A stretch of 57,778 nt of DNA from Lactonifactor longoviformis DSM 17459 (GTDB lineage: Bacteria; Bacillota; Clostridia; Lachnospirales; Lachnospiraceae), in assembly GCF_900129135.1 (NCBI RefSeq), contig NZ_FQVI01000028.1:1-57778 (forward strand), read 5' to 3'. A program made the translations under genes and the position numbers. The notes under the pieces are model-generated. The model was given only the letters and a program-made list of their open reading frames with translations, searched no databases and had not been told where the DNA came from. Numbering within the stretch: the stretch's first letter is position 1; each line of letters opens with the position of its first letter. Shown piece by piece: positions 25,567 through 33,191 of the stretch.

Positions 25567-25578
25567 TTTTATAGGTTC

Positions 25579-25607
25579 ATCATACTATTTCAGGCAATAA
25601 TTGTCAA
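25579..25607 (-). promoter_or_regulatory. Promoter of the second LacI-fusion gene
   Basis: A consensus TTGACA and a TATGAT are separated by 17 bp on the minus strand. The -35 box starts 2 bp beyond the long palindrome at 25609-25674. Confidence 0.85.
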
Positions 25608-25608
25608 T

Positions 25609-25674
25609 CACATGAAAGAATAGCAGACAGAAGGCAGGCGATTGCCTGCCTTCTGTCTGCTATTCTTTCATGTG
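25609..25674. repeat. Perfect 31-bp inverted repeat with 4-base loop overlapping the RpiB-like stop codon
   Basis: Bases 25609-25639 and 25644-25674 are exact reverse complements (starting CACATGAAAGAATAGCAGAC) around the loop GATT. One arm contains the final codons and the TAG stop (25660-25662) of the RpiB-like gene, so the mirror arm carries an inverted copy of the same coding end. No T-run follows on either strand, so it is not a textbook intrinsic terminator, although the structure would be extremely stable in RNA and would protect the 3' end of the operon mRNA. Confidence 0.85.
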
Positions 25675-26133
25675 TTTTCTCTCCAGTGTCCGGATAGCTT
25701 CCACCTTAGGGGTGGAAGAACCATCCTGAAACTCCAGCCCAATCCATGTGCGGACCAGCTTCTTTGCCAGTTCCGGTCCGATGACCCTGGCCCCCATGCA
25801 CATCACATTTCCATTGTTGCTTAAAATGGAACGCTCTGTGGAGAATATATCGTGGCACACAGCCGCCCGTATTCCCCTGCACTTATTGGCGGCTATCGCC
25901 ATCCCCACTCCGGTTCCGCAGATTAAGATTCCCCTCTTTTCATATCCGCTGTCTATAATCTCCTGACACACCCGCTCGGCGATCAGAGGATAATAGGTAT
26001 TATCCTCCGGGGAAGAACACCCCATATCCTCCACATGGACACCCAGGCTCCTCAGGTATGCAGCGATGGTAATTTTAAGCTCTACCGCCGCATTATCATT
26101 TCCTATTACAATCTCTCTCACAGCATCTGTCAC
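25660..26133 (-). CDS. RpiB/LacAB-family sugar-phosphate isomerase (157 aa)
   Basis: The protein has the RpiB core GNDNAAVELK, YPLIAERVCQEI and GILICGTGVGMAIAANKCRG, with Cys72 and Thr74 of the active site. The family interconverts aldose and ketose phosphates (ribose/ribulose 5-P, allose-6-P, galactose-6-P), and EryI members convert D-erythrulose 4-P to D-erythrose 4-P. It is the last gene of the twelve-gene operon; its GTG start overlaps the TPI-like stop codon (GTGA), as an EryH/EryI pair might be arranged. The stop lies inside a perfect 31-bp hairpin. Erythrulose-phosphate isomerisation is the favoured role on context; the substrate is not shown by sequence. Confidence 0.88.
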   Translation of the reverse strand: MTDAVREIVIGNDNAAVELKITIAAYLRSLGVHVEDMGCSSPEDNTYYPLIAERVCQEIIDSGYEKRGILICGTGVGMAIAANKCRGIRAAVCHDIFSTERSILSNNGNVMCMGARVIGPELAKKLVRTWIGLEFQDGSSTPKVEAIRTLERKHMKE

Positions 26134-26927
26134 CTCTCCCTTTTCCTGTGAAATAATGGCTTTACTTCCCGAATAAGCGCCCAGAAGTCATCTGCATTCC
26201 AGGCACTCCTTCCGATGAACAGGCCGTCAATATGCTCCTTTTCTATAAGTTCCCCGGCATTTCGGGGATTCACACTGCCCCCGTAGAGTACGGGGATTTC
26301 TTTTCCTGTCTCCCCGAAAATCTCTGTGAGGCATGTCTTAATCTCTTGATGCCTCTCCTTTGCGTACTCTGCGGATGCTGGCACACCCTCTTTCCCTATG
26401 GCCCACACCGGCTCATAGGCAATCCACAGATTTGCCTCAGTCCCGGGTTCTATCCCGTACAAATCCCGTCTCAGCTGGAGGCGGAGCAGTGCATCCGCAG
26501 CACCGGCATCCTTTTCCTCCTTTTCCTCCCCTATGCAGAGAAGCACCGTAAATCCCATCTTCAGACCGCTGATAACCTTTTTATTGATTTCTCTGTCCTG
26601 TTCTCCAAACACATGGCGCCGCTCTGAGTGGCCGGCCATTACCAGGGAAATTCCAAGCTCCCTTAGCATTACCGGGGAGATCTCCCCCGTATACTGTCCC
26701 TCGGGCTCCCAGCACATATTCTGTGCGCCGATCCGGACGGGAGACCCTTCCGCTGTTTTAACTGCCTCAGGCAGAGCAGTAAAAGAGGGCATTACAAACA
26801 ATTCCATATCCTCTCCGTCTTCCTCTTTGGACAAAGCCCCCAGCCTGCTTACATATTCTTTGGTATTGGCAATGGTCTTGTACATCTTGGTATTGGTTCC
26901 TATGTACAATTTTTCTAACCCTTTCAT
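26130..26927 (-). CDS. Triose-phosphate-isomerase-like enzyme (265 aa), possible EryH-type
   Basis: A complete TIM barrel of the TPI family. Catalytic residues are present: Lys14 in GTNTKMYKT, His100 in MAGHSERR and Glu172 in IAYEPVWAIG, with the phosphate loop YGGSVNPRNA and GLFIGRSAW. The N-terminal motif GTNTKM deviates from the GNWKMN of glycolytic TPI, which suggests specialisation. EryH, a TPI homologue of erythritol catabolism, converts L-erythrulose 1-P to D-erythrulose 4-P. Its place directly behind a RuBisCO-like protein and before an RpiB homologue supports this, although plain TPI activity on DHAP is possible. Confidence 0.88.
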   Translation of the reverse strand: MKGLEKLYIGTNTKMYKTIANTKEYVSRLGALSKEEDGEDMELFVMPSFTALPEAVKTAEGSPVRIGAQNMCWEPEGQYTGEISPVMLRELGISLVMAGHSERRHVFGEQDREINKKVISGLKMGFTVLLCIGEEKEEKDAGAADALLRLQLRRDLYGIEPGTEANLWIAYEPVWAIGKEGVPASAEYAKERHQEIKTCLTEIFGETGKEIPVLYGGSVNPRNAGELIEKEHIDGLFIGRSAWNADDFWALIREVKPLFHRKRER

Positions 26928-26963
26928 GACAGACTCCTTTCCTCTTCATCACGGTGTCTCTGC

Positions 26964-28247
26964 TCAAACGGGCAGATACCCCCACAGCTCCACAGCCTTT
27001 TTTAATTCCTCGTGTTCCTTTGCCGCTTCGTCTATGGAAATGCCTTTTTCCTGGGCCTCTATCGCCTGCAGCATAGCTCTCACCCCGGCGGCTGCACCCA
27101 TGGGATGTCCCTGAACGGCTCCCCCCGGAGCCAGCATGATATCCCTTCCCAGATCCTTTACCAGCTTTCCTGCAAACCCCGGATTCACTCCTCCCCCAAC
27201 TGTAGTCAGCGCCGGCTTGATATGTCCCAGCGGCAGCGACAGCTCATGGTGGGTACGAAGATATTTCTGCCTTTTTAACGGGTAGCCCCCATAGGGCGTA
27301 TTGATCATCACCCCGTCGGCGCCCAGAAGCCTGGGCAGTTTTCCCACCGCCAGGGGGGAACTGATTCCCGTGTCCCTCCCCTCATACAGAGGGCCGCTCC
27401 CTGCGTAATGGCCAAATACCGGAATCTCTAAGGCTTCTGTCAGGGCCTGAAGCATGCTGTAGCCCACTGCCGCAAAATTAACCATCACCATACGGGCCCC
27501 GGCCGAAGCCGCTCTTCTCCCATTGTCAAGGAGACGGCCGGCATTGTCTGTAATGTTGGGTATGTATATGGTTTTTTTCCCGCTTCTCTCATAGGCAGCT
27601 TCTGAGGCTTTCTCGTAGGCACGGATCCGTTCCTCAAGGGGACAGTAGTACGGATTCCCCAACAGCTCATCGTCTTTTATAAAGTCCACACCCCCAAGGG
27701 CAGTCTCATAAAAGATTTTTGCCCCTACATCCGGTGTGAATCCTGTACAGGGCTTTATCATATTTAACAGCATGGGGCGGGATTCCACCGCACACAGGCT
27801 GCGAAGCCCCTGTATACCGAAACGGGGACCCGAAAATTCCTGAAGCAGCTTTTTAGGCAGCTGCAGATCTACCAGTTTTGCCTGGGCTGAGGTGGAAGCG
27901 TCATTGCCCAGCAAGGTGGTAAGCAGCAGCGGGAACTGCTTTTGAAAGTGTTCTATGGGGTATGCAATCTGAATGATATAAGGCCAGGTTTCCTCCTTTT
28001 CCATCTGCACGGACAGATCTGCAGGAGGAATATCATAGATCTGAATCACCTTTCCCATATACTTTTCCCGCATTTTTTCGGTAATCCCGGGTACCGGCAC
28101 CCAGGTTCCGATGGTCTGTCCCACAGCAAATTTTTTCGCTTTTTCGTAGGGATCTTCTCTGGGAAACAGCTCCATATAGTAGCTGGCAATGACATAATCT
28201 TTTTCCCGGATATCTTCATATAGACTATAAATATGCTCTGCTCTCAT
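26964..28247 (-). CDS. RuBisCO-like protein (form IV), candidate sugar-acid-phosphate decarboxylase (427 aa)
   Basis: The protein has the RuBisCO large-subunit fold: an N-terminal domain, then MLLNMIKPCTGFTPD (Lys165) and the signature GGVDFIKDDE with Lys191, Asp193 and Glu194, equivalent to the carbamylated lysine and metal ligands. The loop-6 lysine of true RuBisCO is not evident in TTVGGGVNPGFAGKLV, so CO2 fixation is unlikely. RuBisCO-like proteins are known as methionine-salvage enolases and, in apionate catabolism, as 3-oxo-isoapionate-4-phosphate decarboxylase (OiaX) or transcarboxylase. The neighbours (kinase, hydroxyacid dehydrogenase, erythrulose-phosphate-type isomerases) point to decarboxylation giving a tetrulose phosphate. 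The start has GGAAGGG upstream; 2 bp separate it from the dehydrogenase gene. Confidence 0.9.
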   Translation of the reverse strand: MRAEHIYSLYEDIREKDYVIASYYMELFPREDPYEKAKKFAVGQTIGTWVPVPGITEKMREKYMGKVIQIYDIPPADLSVQMEKEETWPYIIQIAYPIEHFQKQFPLLLTTLLGNDASTSAQAKLVDLQLPKKLLQEFSGPRFGIQGLRSLCAVESRPMLLNMIKPCTGFTPDVGAKIFYETALGGVDFIKDDELLGNPYYCPLEERIRAYEKASEAAYERSGKKTIYIPNITDNAGRLLDNGRRAASAGARMVMVNFAAVGYSMLQALTEALEIPVFGHYAGSGPLYEGRDTGISSPLAVGKLPRLLGADGVMINTPYGGYPLKRQKYLRTHHELSLPLGHIKPALTTVGGGVNPGFAGKLVKDLGRDIMLAPGGAVQGHPMGAAAGVRAMLQAIEAQEKGISIDEAAKEHEELKKAVELWGYLPV

Positions 28248-28249
28248 CT

Positions 28250-29332
28250 TTACCCTTCCTTCTCTTCACATCCGGAGATTCCCCGGTCCTTAAGAACCTG
28301 GGGATTCATAAGAAATCGGGGGAGTTCCCCGCCAAAAAATCTCTCAGCCTCAGAAAGCACCATATAGGGGCTGTTTTCAAAGGATTCCACCGTATCCCCT
28401 CCCTTATGGCAGCAAAAAGTAACATTGTCCAGCCTCAGGAATCTGTCATCCTCAGGGATTGGCTCTATGTGATAGCTGTCCAGGGCCGCACCGGTGATCC
28501 ACTGCTCTCTCAGAGCTTTGTACAATGCGTCTGTGTCCACCAGGGGAGCACGGGCCGTATTGATAAATACCGCCGTCGGCTTCATCATCCGGAATTCTGC
28601 TTCCCCCATCATCCCTCTGGTAGATTCAGAAACCCTGGCGTGGAGAGATACGATATCGCTGTTCTGCAGAAGCATCTCCAGACTTACAGAAGTCCCGCCC
28701 ACGGCTGCAATCTTTTCCGGCTCTATATAAGGATCGTACACCAGCAGATGAACCTGAAATGCCTGCAAAAGCTGTGCCACAATGCGCCCTATGGTGCCAA
28801 AGCCCACCAGGCCCACGGTTCTTCCCTTTAGTTCGTGGCAGCGGCCGGAGTTCGGGCAGGTTTCCCGCCATTTATGCAGAACAGACATGGAGGCATGGCA
28901 GCGGCCGATATTCCTGGTCTCTGCAATCATAAGCCCAATGGTTAATTCGGCCACAGAGTTAGCATTGTGGGCCGGGTTGGCCAATACCGGAACCCCTGCC
29001 CTGCAGGCTGCCTCCATGTCGATATTCTCTATCCCGCCGCGGTTCACCAGAACAAGCTTCAGCTTCCCGGCTGTTTCAAAGATTTCAGAAGGGACCGGGC
29101 CCTGATGCACCTGGAGCACATCCGCATCCCGGCATGCCTCCAGAATCTCCGGCGGAAGAGGAACACACCTGGAGCCCACTGCTTCCATATGCTTAATATA
29201 AGCCCGCATCTCTGACTGCGTGGAGGGCCCGAAGAAAAAGGATTCCTTTTCCTTATACCGTTCAAACCCCACCAGGGCCTTTTCCATCATTTCCGGGCGA
29301 AGCAACACATCGCCGATATTCACTATCTTCAT
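28250..29332 (-). CDS. D-isomer-specific 2-hydroxyacid dehydrogenase (360 aa)
   Basis: The NAD domain has VGLVGFGTIGRIVAQLLQAF and the acidic VYDPYIEPEK that favours NAD. Catalytic residues are Arg in FINTARAPLVD, Glu in SYHIEPIPEDD and His in FCCHKGGDT. The family includes phosphoglycerate dehydrogenase and 4-phosphoerythronate dehydrogenase (PdxB). The ATG at 29332 is used because GGGAGG is 8 bp upstream; an earlier in-frame ATG lies inside the previous gene. Set between an FGGY kinase and a RuBisCO-like protein, it probably oxidises a phosphorylated or free branched sugar acid to the keto acid that is then decarboxylated. Confidence 0.88.
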   Translation of the reverse strand: MKIVNIGDVLLRPEMMEKALVGFERYKEKESFFFGPSTQSEMRAYIKHMEAVGSRCVPLPPEILEACRDADVLQVHQGPVPSEIFETAGKLKLVLVNRGGIENIDMEAACRAGVPVLANPAHNANSVAELTIGLMIAETRNIGRCHASMSVLHKWRETCPNSGRCHELKGRTVGLVGFGTIGRIVAQLLQAFQVHLLVYDPYIEPEKIAAVGGTSVSLEMLLQNSDIVSLHARVSESTRGMMGEAEFRMMKPTAVFINTARAPLVDTDALYKALREQWITGAALDSYHIEPIPEDDRFLRLDNVTFCCHKGGDTVESFENSPYMVLSEAERFFGGELPRFLMNPQVLKDRGISGCEEKEG

Positions 29333-29376
29333 TCCTGTACCTCCCTTTGTTATTCCGGCCGCCTTCTCTGCCGGTC

Positions 29377-30921
29377 TCACGGCGTATCAAAGCACGGCAT
29401 TACCGCTTCCTGCAGTCTCAGAAATCTGCGGTACACCTGTTCATATAAGCGCACCGTTTCCTCTTCCGGATAAAATCTGCGGTGTACTCTGGCAAACCTC
29501 TCTGCCCCCTCCTTCTGGGTGGAAAACATGCCCGCGGCGCAGCCTGCCAGAATCAGATCGCCTACCGGACCGCCCTCTGCTTTTTCCAGCGTCACAATGG
29601 GGATCCCTATCACATTGCAGAGAATCTGCATCCAGAGACTGCTTTTTGTAGGACCTCCGGTGACTACAATTTCCTGGATATCACCCTTCTCCCTGCCCTT
29701 TTGGGTGCTCATGACCAACTCCATGACCTGGCGGGCAGAGCACGCTGTCCCCTCCATTACCGCGCGTATCATCTCCGGTTTATCCGTTACCGTAGAGATA
29801 CCGAAAAAGCATCCTCTCGCGTTGGGATTATAGAGAGGACACAATTCCCCAGCCACGTAGGGAAGGAAAAGCAGTCCGCCGCAGCCCGGATCCGCCTGTT
29901 TTGCCTCCTCACTCATAAGGTCATACACGTCTTTGTTCAGATCCTGGCAAAAAGCCATCTCCTGCCGGCAGAGCGCGTTTCGCATCCACTTCATGGCACC
30001 TCCGGTATTGGAGATCACGCCGATGTTCACCATATAATCCGGATTTGAATAGCCCAGGATAATCAGCCTGGGATCCGTTGCAAACCTTTCCTGTCCATTG
30101 GATGCCTTTGCAAGAAGCACCACATGACTGCCTGTGCCGCAGGAATAACAAAGTCTGTCCTCTGTGCAGATCCCCATTCCCAGCACAGCTGCCGTAACAT
30201 CACTCATCCCGGCTACGATTTTGGTGTTCTCACTTAAGCCGGTCTGACGGGCGGCCTCAGGCGTTACCGTCCCCACAATATCCTGGCAATTGCAGATCGG
30301 GGGAAACTTTGTCAGATCCGCCCCCGCTTTCCTGGCAATGTCAGAATCCCATTCCCTGGTATGTACATTATAAAAGTGATAATTAGCCGCAAGAGAGCGG
30401 TCCAGAGCCAGTTTTCCGGTCAATTTGAAATTAATATACCCCGTGTTGTCTAAAAACGCATACGTGTTTTTATAAATTTCCGGCTCGTGCCGTTTCAGCC
30501 AGAGCAGTTTTGATATAATATGATAGGGCCGGATCCTGGCCGGATTAATCCCGGCAATCTCTTTCCCGTACTTTTCTGTGATCTCCCTGCACTCCTCCTC
30601 TGCCCTGGCATCTGCCCAGATAATTCCATGGTACAGGTGATTCCCCTCCGCATCCACAGGGGTCAGCGTGGGGGTATGACAGCTGAGGGAAATGGCCTCA
30701 ATCTCTTCCCCTTTTACCCTGTTTTCTGTGAGAAACCCCTTTATAATCCGGCAGAACGCTTCCCACCAGTCCCGGGGATTGTGTTCCGCACGGTTTCGGT
30801 CCGGCACCAGCATCTGATACTCCTCGTAGGCAGAGGCAATGATTTTCTCCTCCGCCCCGTCATAGGCCAAAGCCTTTACACCGCTTGTTCCATAGTCCAT
30901 TCCGATGATAACCCTGCCCAT
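29377..30921 (-). CDS. FGGY-family carbohydrate kinase, xylulokinase-like (514 aa)
   Basis: The N-terminal ATP-binding fold starts GRVIIGMDYGTSGVKALAYD; the catalytic Asp is in VAGMSDVTAAVLGMG, and the C-terminal FGGY signature region contains EIVVTGGPTKSSLWMQI and GGPVGDLILAGCAAG. FGGY kinases phosphorylate a terminal hydroxyl of sugars, polyols or sugar acids. The start at 30921 follows AAGGAGGG by 7 bp and comes 16 bp after the methyltransferase-like gene. The DUF1537-type kinase found in known RuBisCO-like-protein pathways is absent from this window, so this kinase probably supplies the phosphorylated substrate. Exact sugar unknown. Confidence 0.9.
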   Translation of the reverse strand: MGRVIIGMDYGTSGVKALAYDGAEEKIIASAYEEYQMLVPDRNRAEHNPRDWWEAFCRIIKGFLTENRVKGEEIEAISLSCHTPTLTPVDAEGNHLYHGIIWADARAEEECREITEKYGKEIAGINPARIRPYHIISKLLWLKRHEPEIYKNTYAFLDNTGYINFKLTGKLALDRSLAANYHFYNVHTREWDSDIARKAGADLTKFPPICNCQDIVGTVTPEAARQTGLSENTKIVAGMSDVTAAVLGMGICTEDRLCYSCGTGSHVVLLAKASNGQERFATDPRLIILGYSNPDYMVNIGVISNTGGAMKWMRNALCRQEMAFCQDLNKDVYDLMSEEAKQADPGCGGLLFLPYVAGELCPLYNPNARGCFFGISTVTDKPEMIRAVMEGTACSARQVMELVMSTQKGREKGDIQEIVVTGGPTKSSLWMQILCNVIGIPIVTLEKAEGGPVGDLILAGCAAGMFSTQKEGAERFARVHRRFYPEEETVRLYEQVYRRFLRLQEAVMPCFDTP

Positions 30922-30937
30922 AGAGAAGCCCTCCTTT

Positions 30938-32083
30938 CTACCGATAGGAACCATATTCCTGCACAGCTTCGTACAGTGCAATTACATTTTCACAGGGCAC
31001 GCCTGACTGTATGTTGTGGGAGGGCGCACAGATATAGCCCCCATGGGCTCCCAGATCTTCAATCCTCTTCTTTACCTCCCTTTTTACCTCCTCTGTGGTT
31101 CCGTTCATCAGCACATTCACGCTGTCAACTCCTCCGTGAAAGCATATCCTGTCCCCGAATTCTCTGCCGATACGGGCGGTGTCCATCCCCGCTGCCGTGG
31201 GCTGCACCGGATTCAGGATGTCCGCTCCGGCGTCGACAAAGTGCTGAATAAATGGATAGACACCCCCGCAGGTGTGTACCGCCACCTTCCCCTGCGGATT
31301 TTGTTTCCGGAATTCACTCTTCATATGGGTCCATTCCGCCTGATGCCTCGGCTTTACCACTGCAGCATAGTAGTCCGGACTGATCAGAGGCCCGTTCTGT
31401 GTTCCCACATCTTCTCCGCAGGTGCGCACATAGGTGAGGTATTTCCCAATGGTCTGCAGCACCAGCGTTTCTACCTTCATCTGTATCTCCCTGGTCTTGT
31501 CCATGATAGCCTCTGCAATCTCCGGTTCTGTATACAGATAAGCCAGATAATCCTCAAACCCCAGCAAAAACTGTCCCATCTCAAACAGGTGCCCCCCAAA
31601 CTGGGTCGTGAGGGCAAAATCCGTATCCCGGTAAAGACTTTTTACCAGGGGAACCGCCAGATCCGGATCGTAGAGTTCTTCCGGATCCGGCCAGTGGTAG
31701 GCATAGACTTCCTCCACATCCTGGATCCCGGCCAGAGGTGTACTTGCATTGATATACATAAAGTCCGTTTCACTGTCCCATATTTTTTTCCTTGCCACAC
31801 CCCATGCATCGGTAAACTCATCTCTGTGAATATCAAATCCTTTAGGGACAAATGCGTATGCAGGAATGTGCATGACATCCACATGGAGCTTTTCCAGCAT
31901 TTCGGGAGATGGAAATGCATGATTAAAGCTGTCCCACCAGTAAGGTTCAAATGCCATGCCCATATAGCTGCACAATTCCTGGTATGCAGGGGGCGATATC
32001 GTCAGGTCACAGGGACAGCGATCCGGTGTCTGATGATTCAGCGCAGTTTCCACCCGCTCTCTGCGGCTGTACGTCTTTCCCAT
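30938..32083 (-). CDS. UroD/MtaA-family zinc methyltransferase-like protein (381 aa)
   Basis: The chain is a UroD-like TIM barrel. It carries a likely zinc site His270-x-Cys272 (VAVHTCGGVYPF) and Cys352 (GGYICAPSHNIQ), the H-x-C...C pattern of corrinoid-dependent methyltransferases such as MtaA and CmuA, not found in true uroporphyrinogen decarboxylase. No corrinoid protein or activating gene lies nearby. Members of this group are common in sugar operons of gut Firmicutes with unknown roles. Possible tasks are removal of an O-methyl group from a methylated sugar or a lyase reaction; both are speculation. AAGGAGGG precedes the ATG, which lies within the end of the upstream ATPase gene (77-bp overlap). 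Confidence 0.82.
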   Translation of the reverse strand: MGKTYSRRERVETALNHQTPDRCPCDLTISPPAYQELCSYMGMAFEPYWWDSFNHAFPSPEMLEKLHVDVMHIPAYAFVPKGFDIHRDEFTDAWGVARKKIWDSETDFMYINASTPLAGIQDVEEVYAYHWPDPEELYDPDLAVPLVKSLYRDTDFALTTQFGGHLFEMGQFLLGFEDYLAYLYTEPEIAEAIMDKTREIQMKVETLVLQTIGKYLTYVRTCGEDVGTQNGPLISPDYYAAVVKPRHQAEWTHMKSEFRKQNPQGKVAVHTCGGVYPFIQHFVDAGADILNPVQPTAAGMDTARIGREFGDRICFHGGVDSVNVLMNGTTEEVKREVKKRIEDLGAHGGYICAPSHNIQSGVPCENVIALYEAVQEYGSYR

Positions 32084-33191
32084 AATACCCTCCTTTTCCT
32101 ATACGTTCTCCGGTTTCTCTGTCAAAAAGATATACCCGCTCCGGATTCAGTTTTACATGTATCCTGTCGCCTTTTTTATATTTCTGTATTTCCTGGGTAA
32201 CCATGGTACAAAAATCTTCCCTGATGCGGATGCTGATCGTCCTCTCCTCCCCCAGGTCCTCAAACACATCCACCTCACATTCCCAGTCAAAATCTCTTCT
32301 GTCTGTAAGCGCCATATCTGTGGGACGGATTCCCATGATATAGCGGCCCTTATCCTCAATATTTCTCTGCAGCCTCTTTGGTACCCGGATACAGCTGCCA
32401 TCCTCCATCTCAAAAAATGCAGTGCCGTCCCCTTCTGTGTTCGCGGTAACTGTCAGCAGATTCATGGGAGGTTCCCCGATAAAATCTGCTACAAATACAT
32501 TGGCAGGCTCATTATAGATTTCCTTCGGAGTGCCGAACTGCTTCAGCACCCCCTGATCCATCACAGCAATATAGTCGGCCAGGGAAAGTGCCTCCATCTG
32601 ATCGTGCGTCACCAGGATCGTCGTGCATTTAATCTCATTATGAAGCTTCTTTATTTCCCTTCTCAGAATCTGCCGCATCTTTTGATCCAGATGAGAAAGG
32701 GGTTCGTCCAGGAGAAGAATTTTGGGATTTCGAACCAGTGCCCTGGCAATGTTGACTCTTTGTTTCTGGCCGCCGCTCAAGCCGCCTACTTTTTCCTTCA
32801 GAAGCTCCTCCACCTTCATGGTGGCCGCAATGGCCCTGACTCTCTGGTCCACTTCTGCTTTGGGCACCTTTTTTGCTCTGAGACAAAATGCAATATTGTC
32901 GTATACTGTGAGCGGGGGATAAAGGGCGTACTCTTCAAAGGCAAGTCCCACTCCCCTGTCCTTGGACGGGACATGGTTGCACTTTTTCCCTGCAATTTCC
33001 AGATCCCCCGCAGTAATCTCTTCCAGCCCCGCCACCATGCGGAGGGTTGTGGATTTCCCGCACCCGGAGGGGCCCAGGATGCCCACAAAGGAGCCCTCCG
33101 GGATTTCCAGGGAAAGATCCTTCACCGCATAGGGAGCATCTGCCCCATTGCTGTATTTCTTATAGATATGTTTCAGCACCAGATGATTCAA
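32007..33191 (-). CDS. Polyol/sugar ABC transporter ATPase A (394 aa)
   Basis: A MalK/UgpC-type subunit with Walker A GPSGCGKSTTL (40-50), signature LSGGQKQR and Walker B ILLLDEPLSHLD, plus a C-terminal OB-fold regulatory domain. The Q-loop position holds glutamate (Glu86 in LAFEEYALYP) where glutamine is normal. The start is TTG with AGGAGGGG 5 bp upstream, overlapping the stop of ATPase B (TTGA). The C-terminus runs about 25 residues beyond the usual VYLFDRETGERI end and overlaps the next gene by 77 bp. With ATPase B, two permeases and one binding protein it resembles the GlpSTPQV arrangement of glycerol/polyol importers. Confidence 0.9.
   Translation of the reverse strand: MNHLVLKHIYKKYSNGADAPYAVKDLSLEIPEGSFVGILGPSGCGKSTTLRMVAGLEEITAGDLEIAGKKCNHVPSKDRGVGLAFEEYALYPPLTVYDNIAFCLRAKKVPKAEVDQRVRAIAATMKVEELLKEKVGGLSGGQKQRVNIARALVRNPKILLLDEPLSHLDQKMRQILRREIKKLHNEIKCTTILVTHDQMEALSLADYIAVMDQGVLKQFGTPKEIYNEPANVFVADFIGEPPMNLLTVTANTEGDGTAFFEMEDGSCIRVPKRLQRNIEDKGRYIMGIRPTDMALTDRRDFDWECEVDVFEDLGEERTISIRIREDFCTMVTQEIQKYKKGDRIHVKLNPERVYLFDRETGERIGKGGYYGKDVQPQRAGGNCAESSDTGSLSL

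Noticed and set aside
26130-26927. Housekeeping glycolytic TPI
   Set aside because: The N-terminal motif is atypical and the gene is embedded in a catabolic operon between a RuBisCO-like protein and an RpiB homologue, so a specialised role is preferred, though not proven.
26964-28247. True CO2-fixing RuBisCO
   Set aside because: The loop-6 lysine region is replaced by a glycine-rich loop and no phosphoribulokinase or small subunit is present.
30938-32083. Uroporphyrinogen decarboxylase for haem synthesis
   Set aside because: The zinc-type H-x-C...C motif and the sugar-operon setting fit methyltransferase-like relatives, and no other haem genes are nearby.
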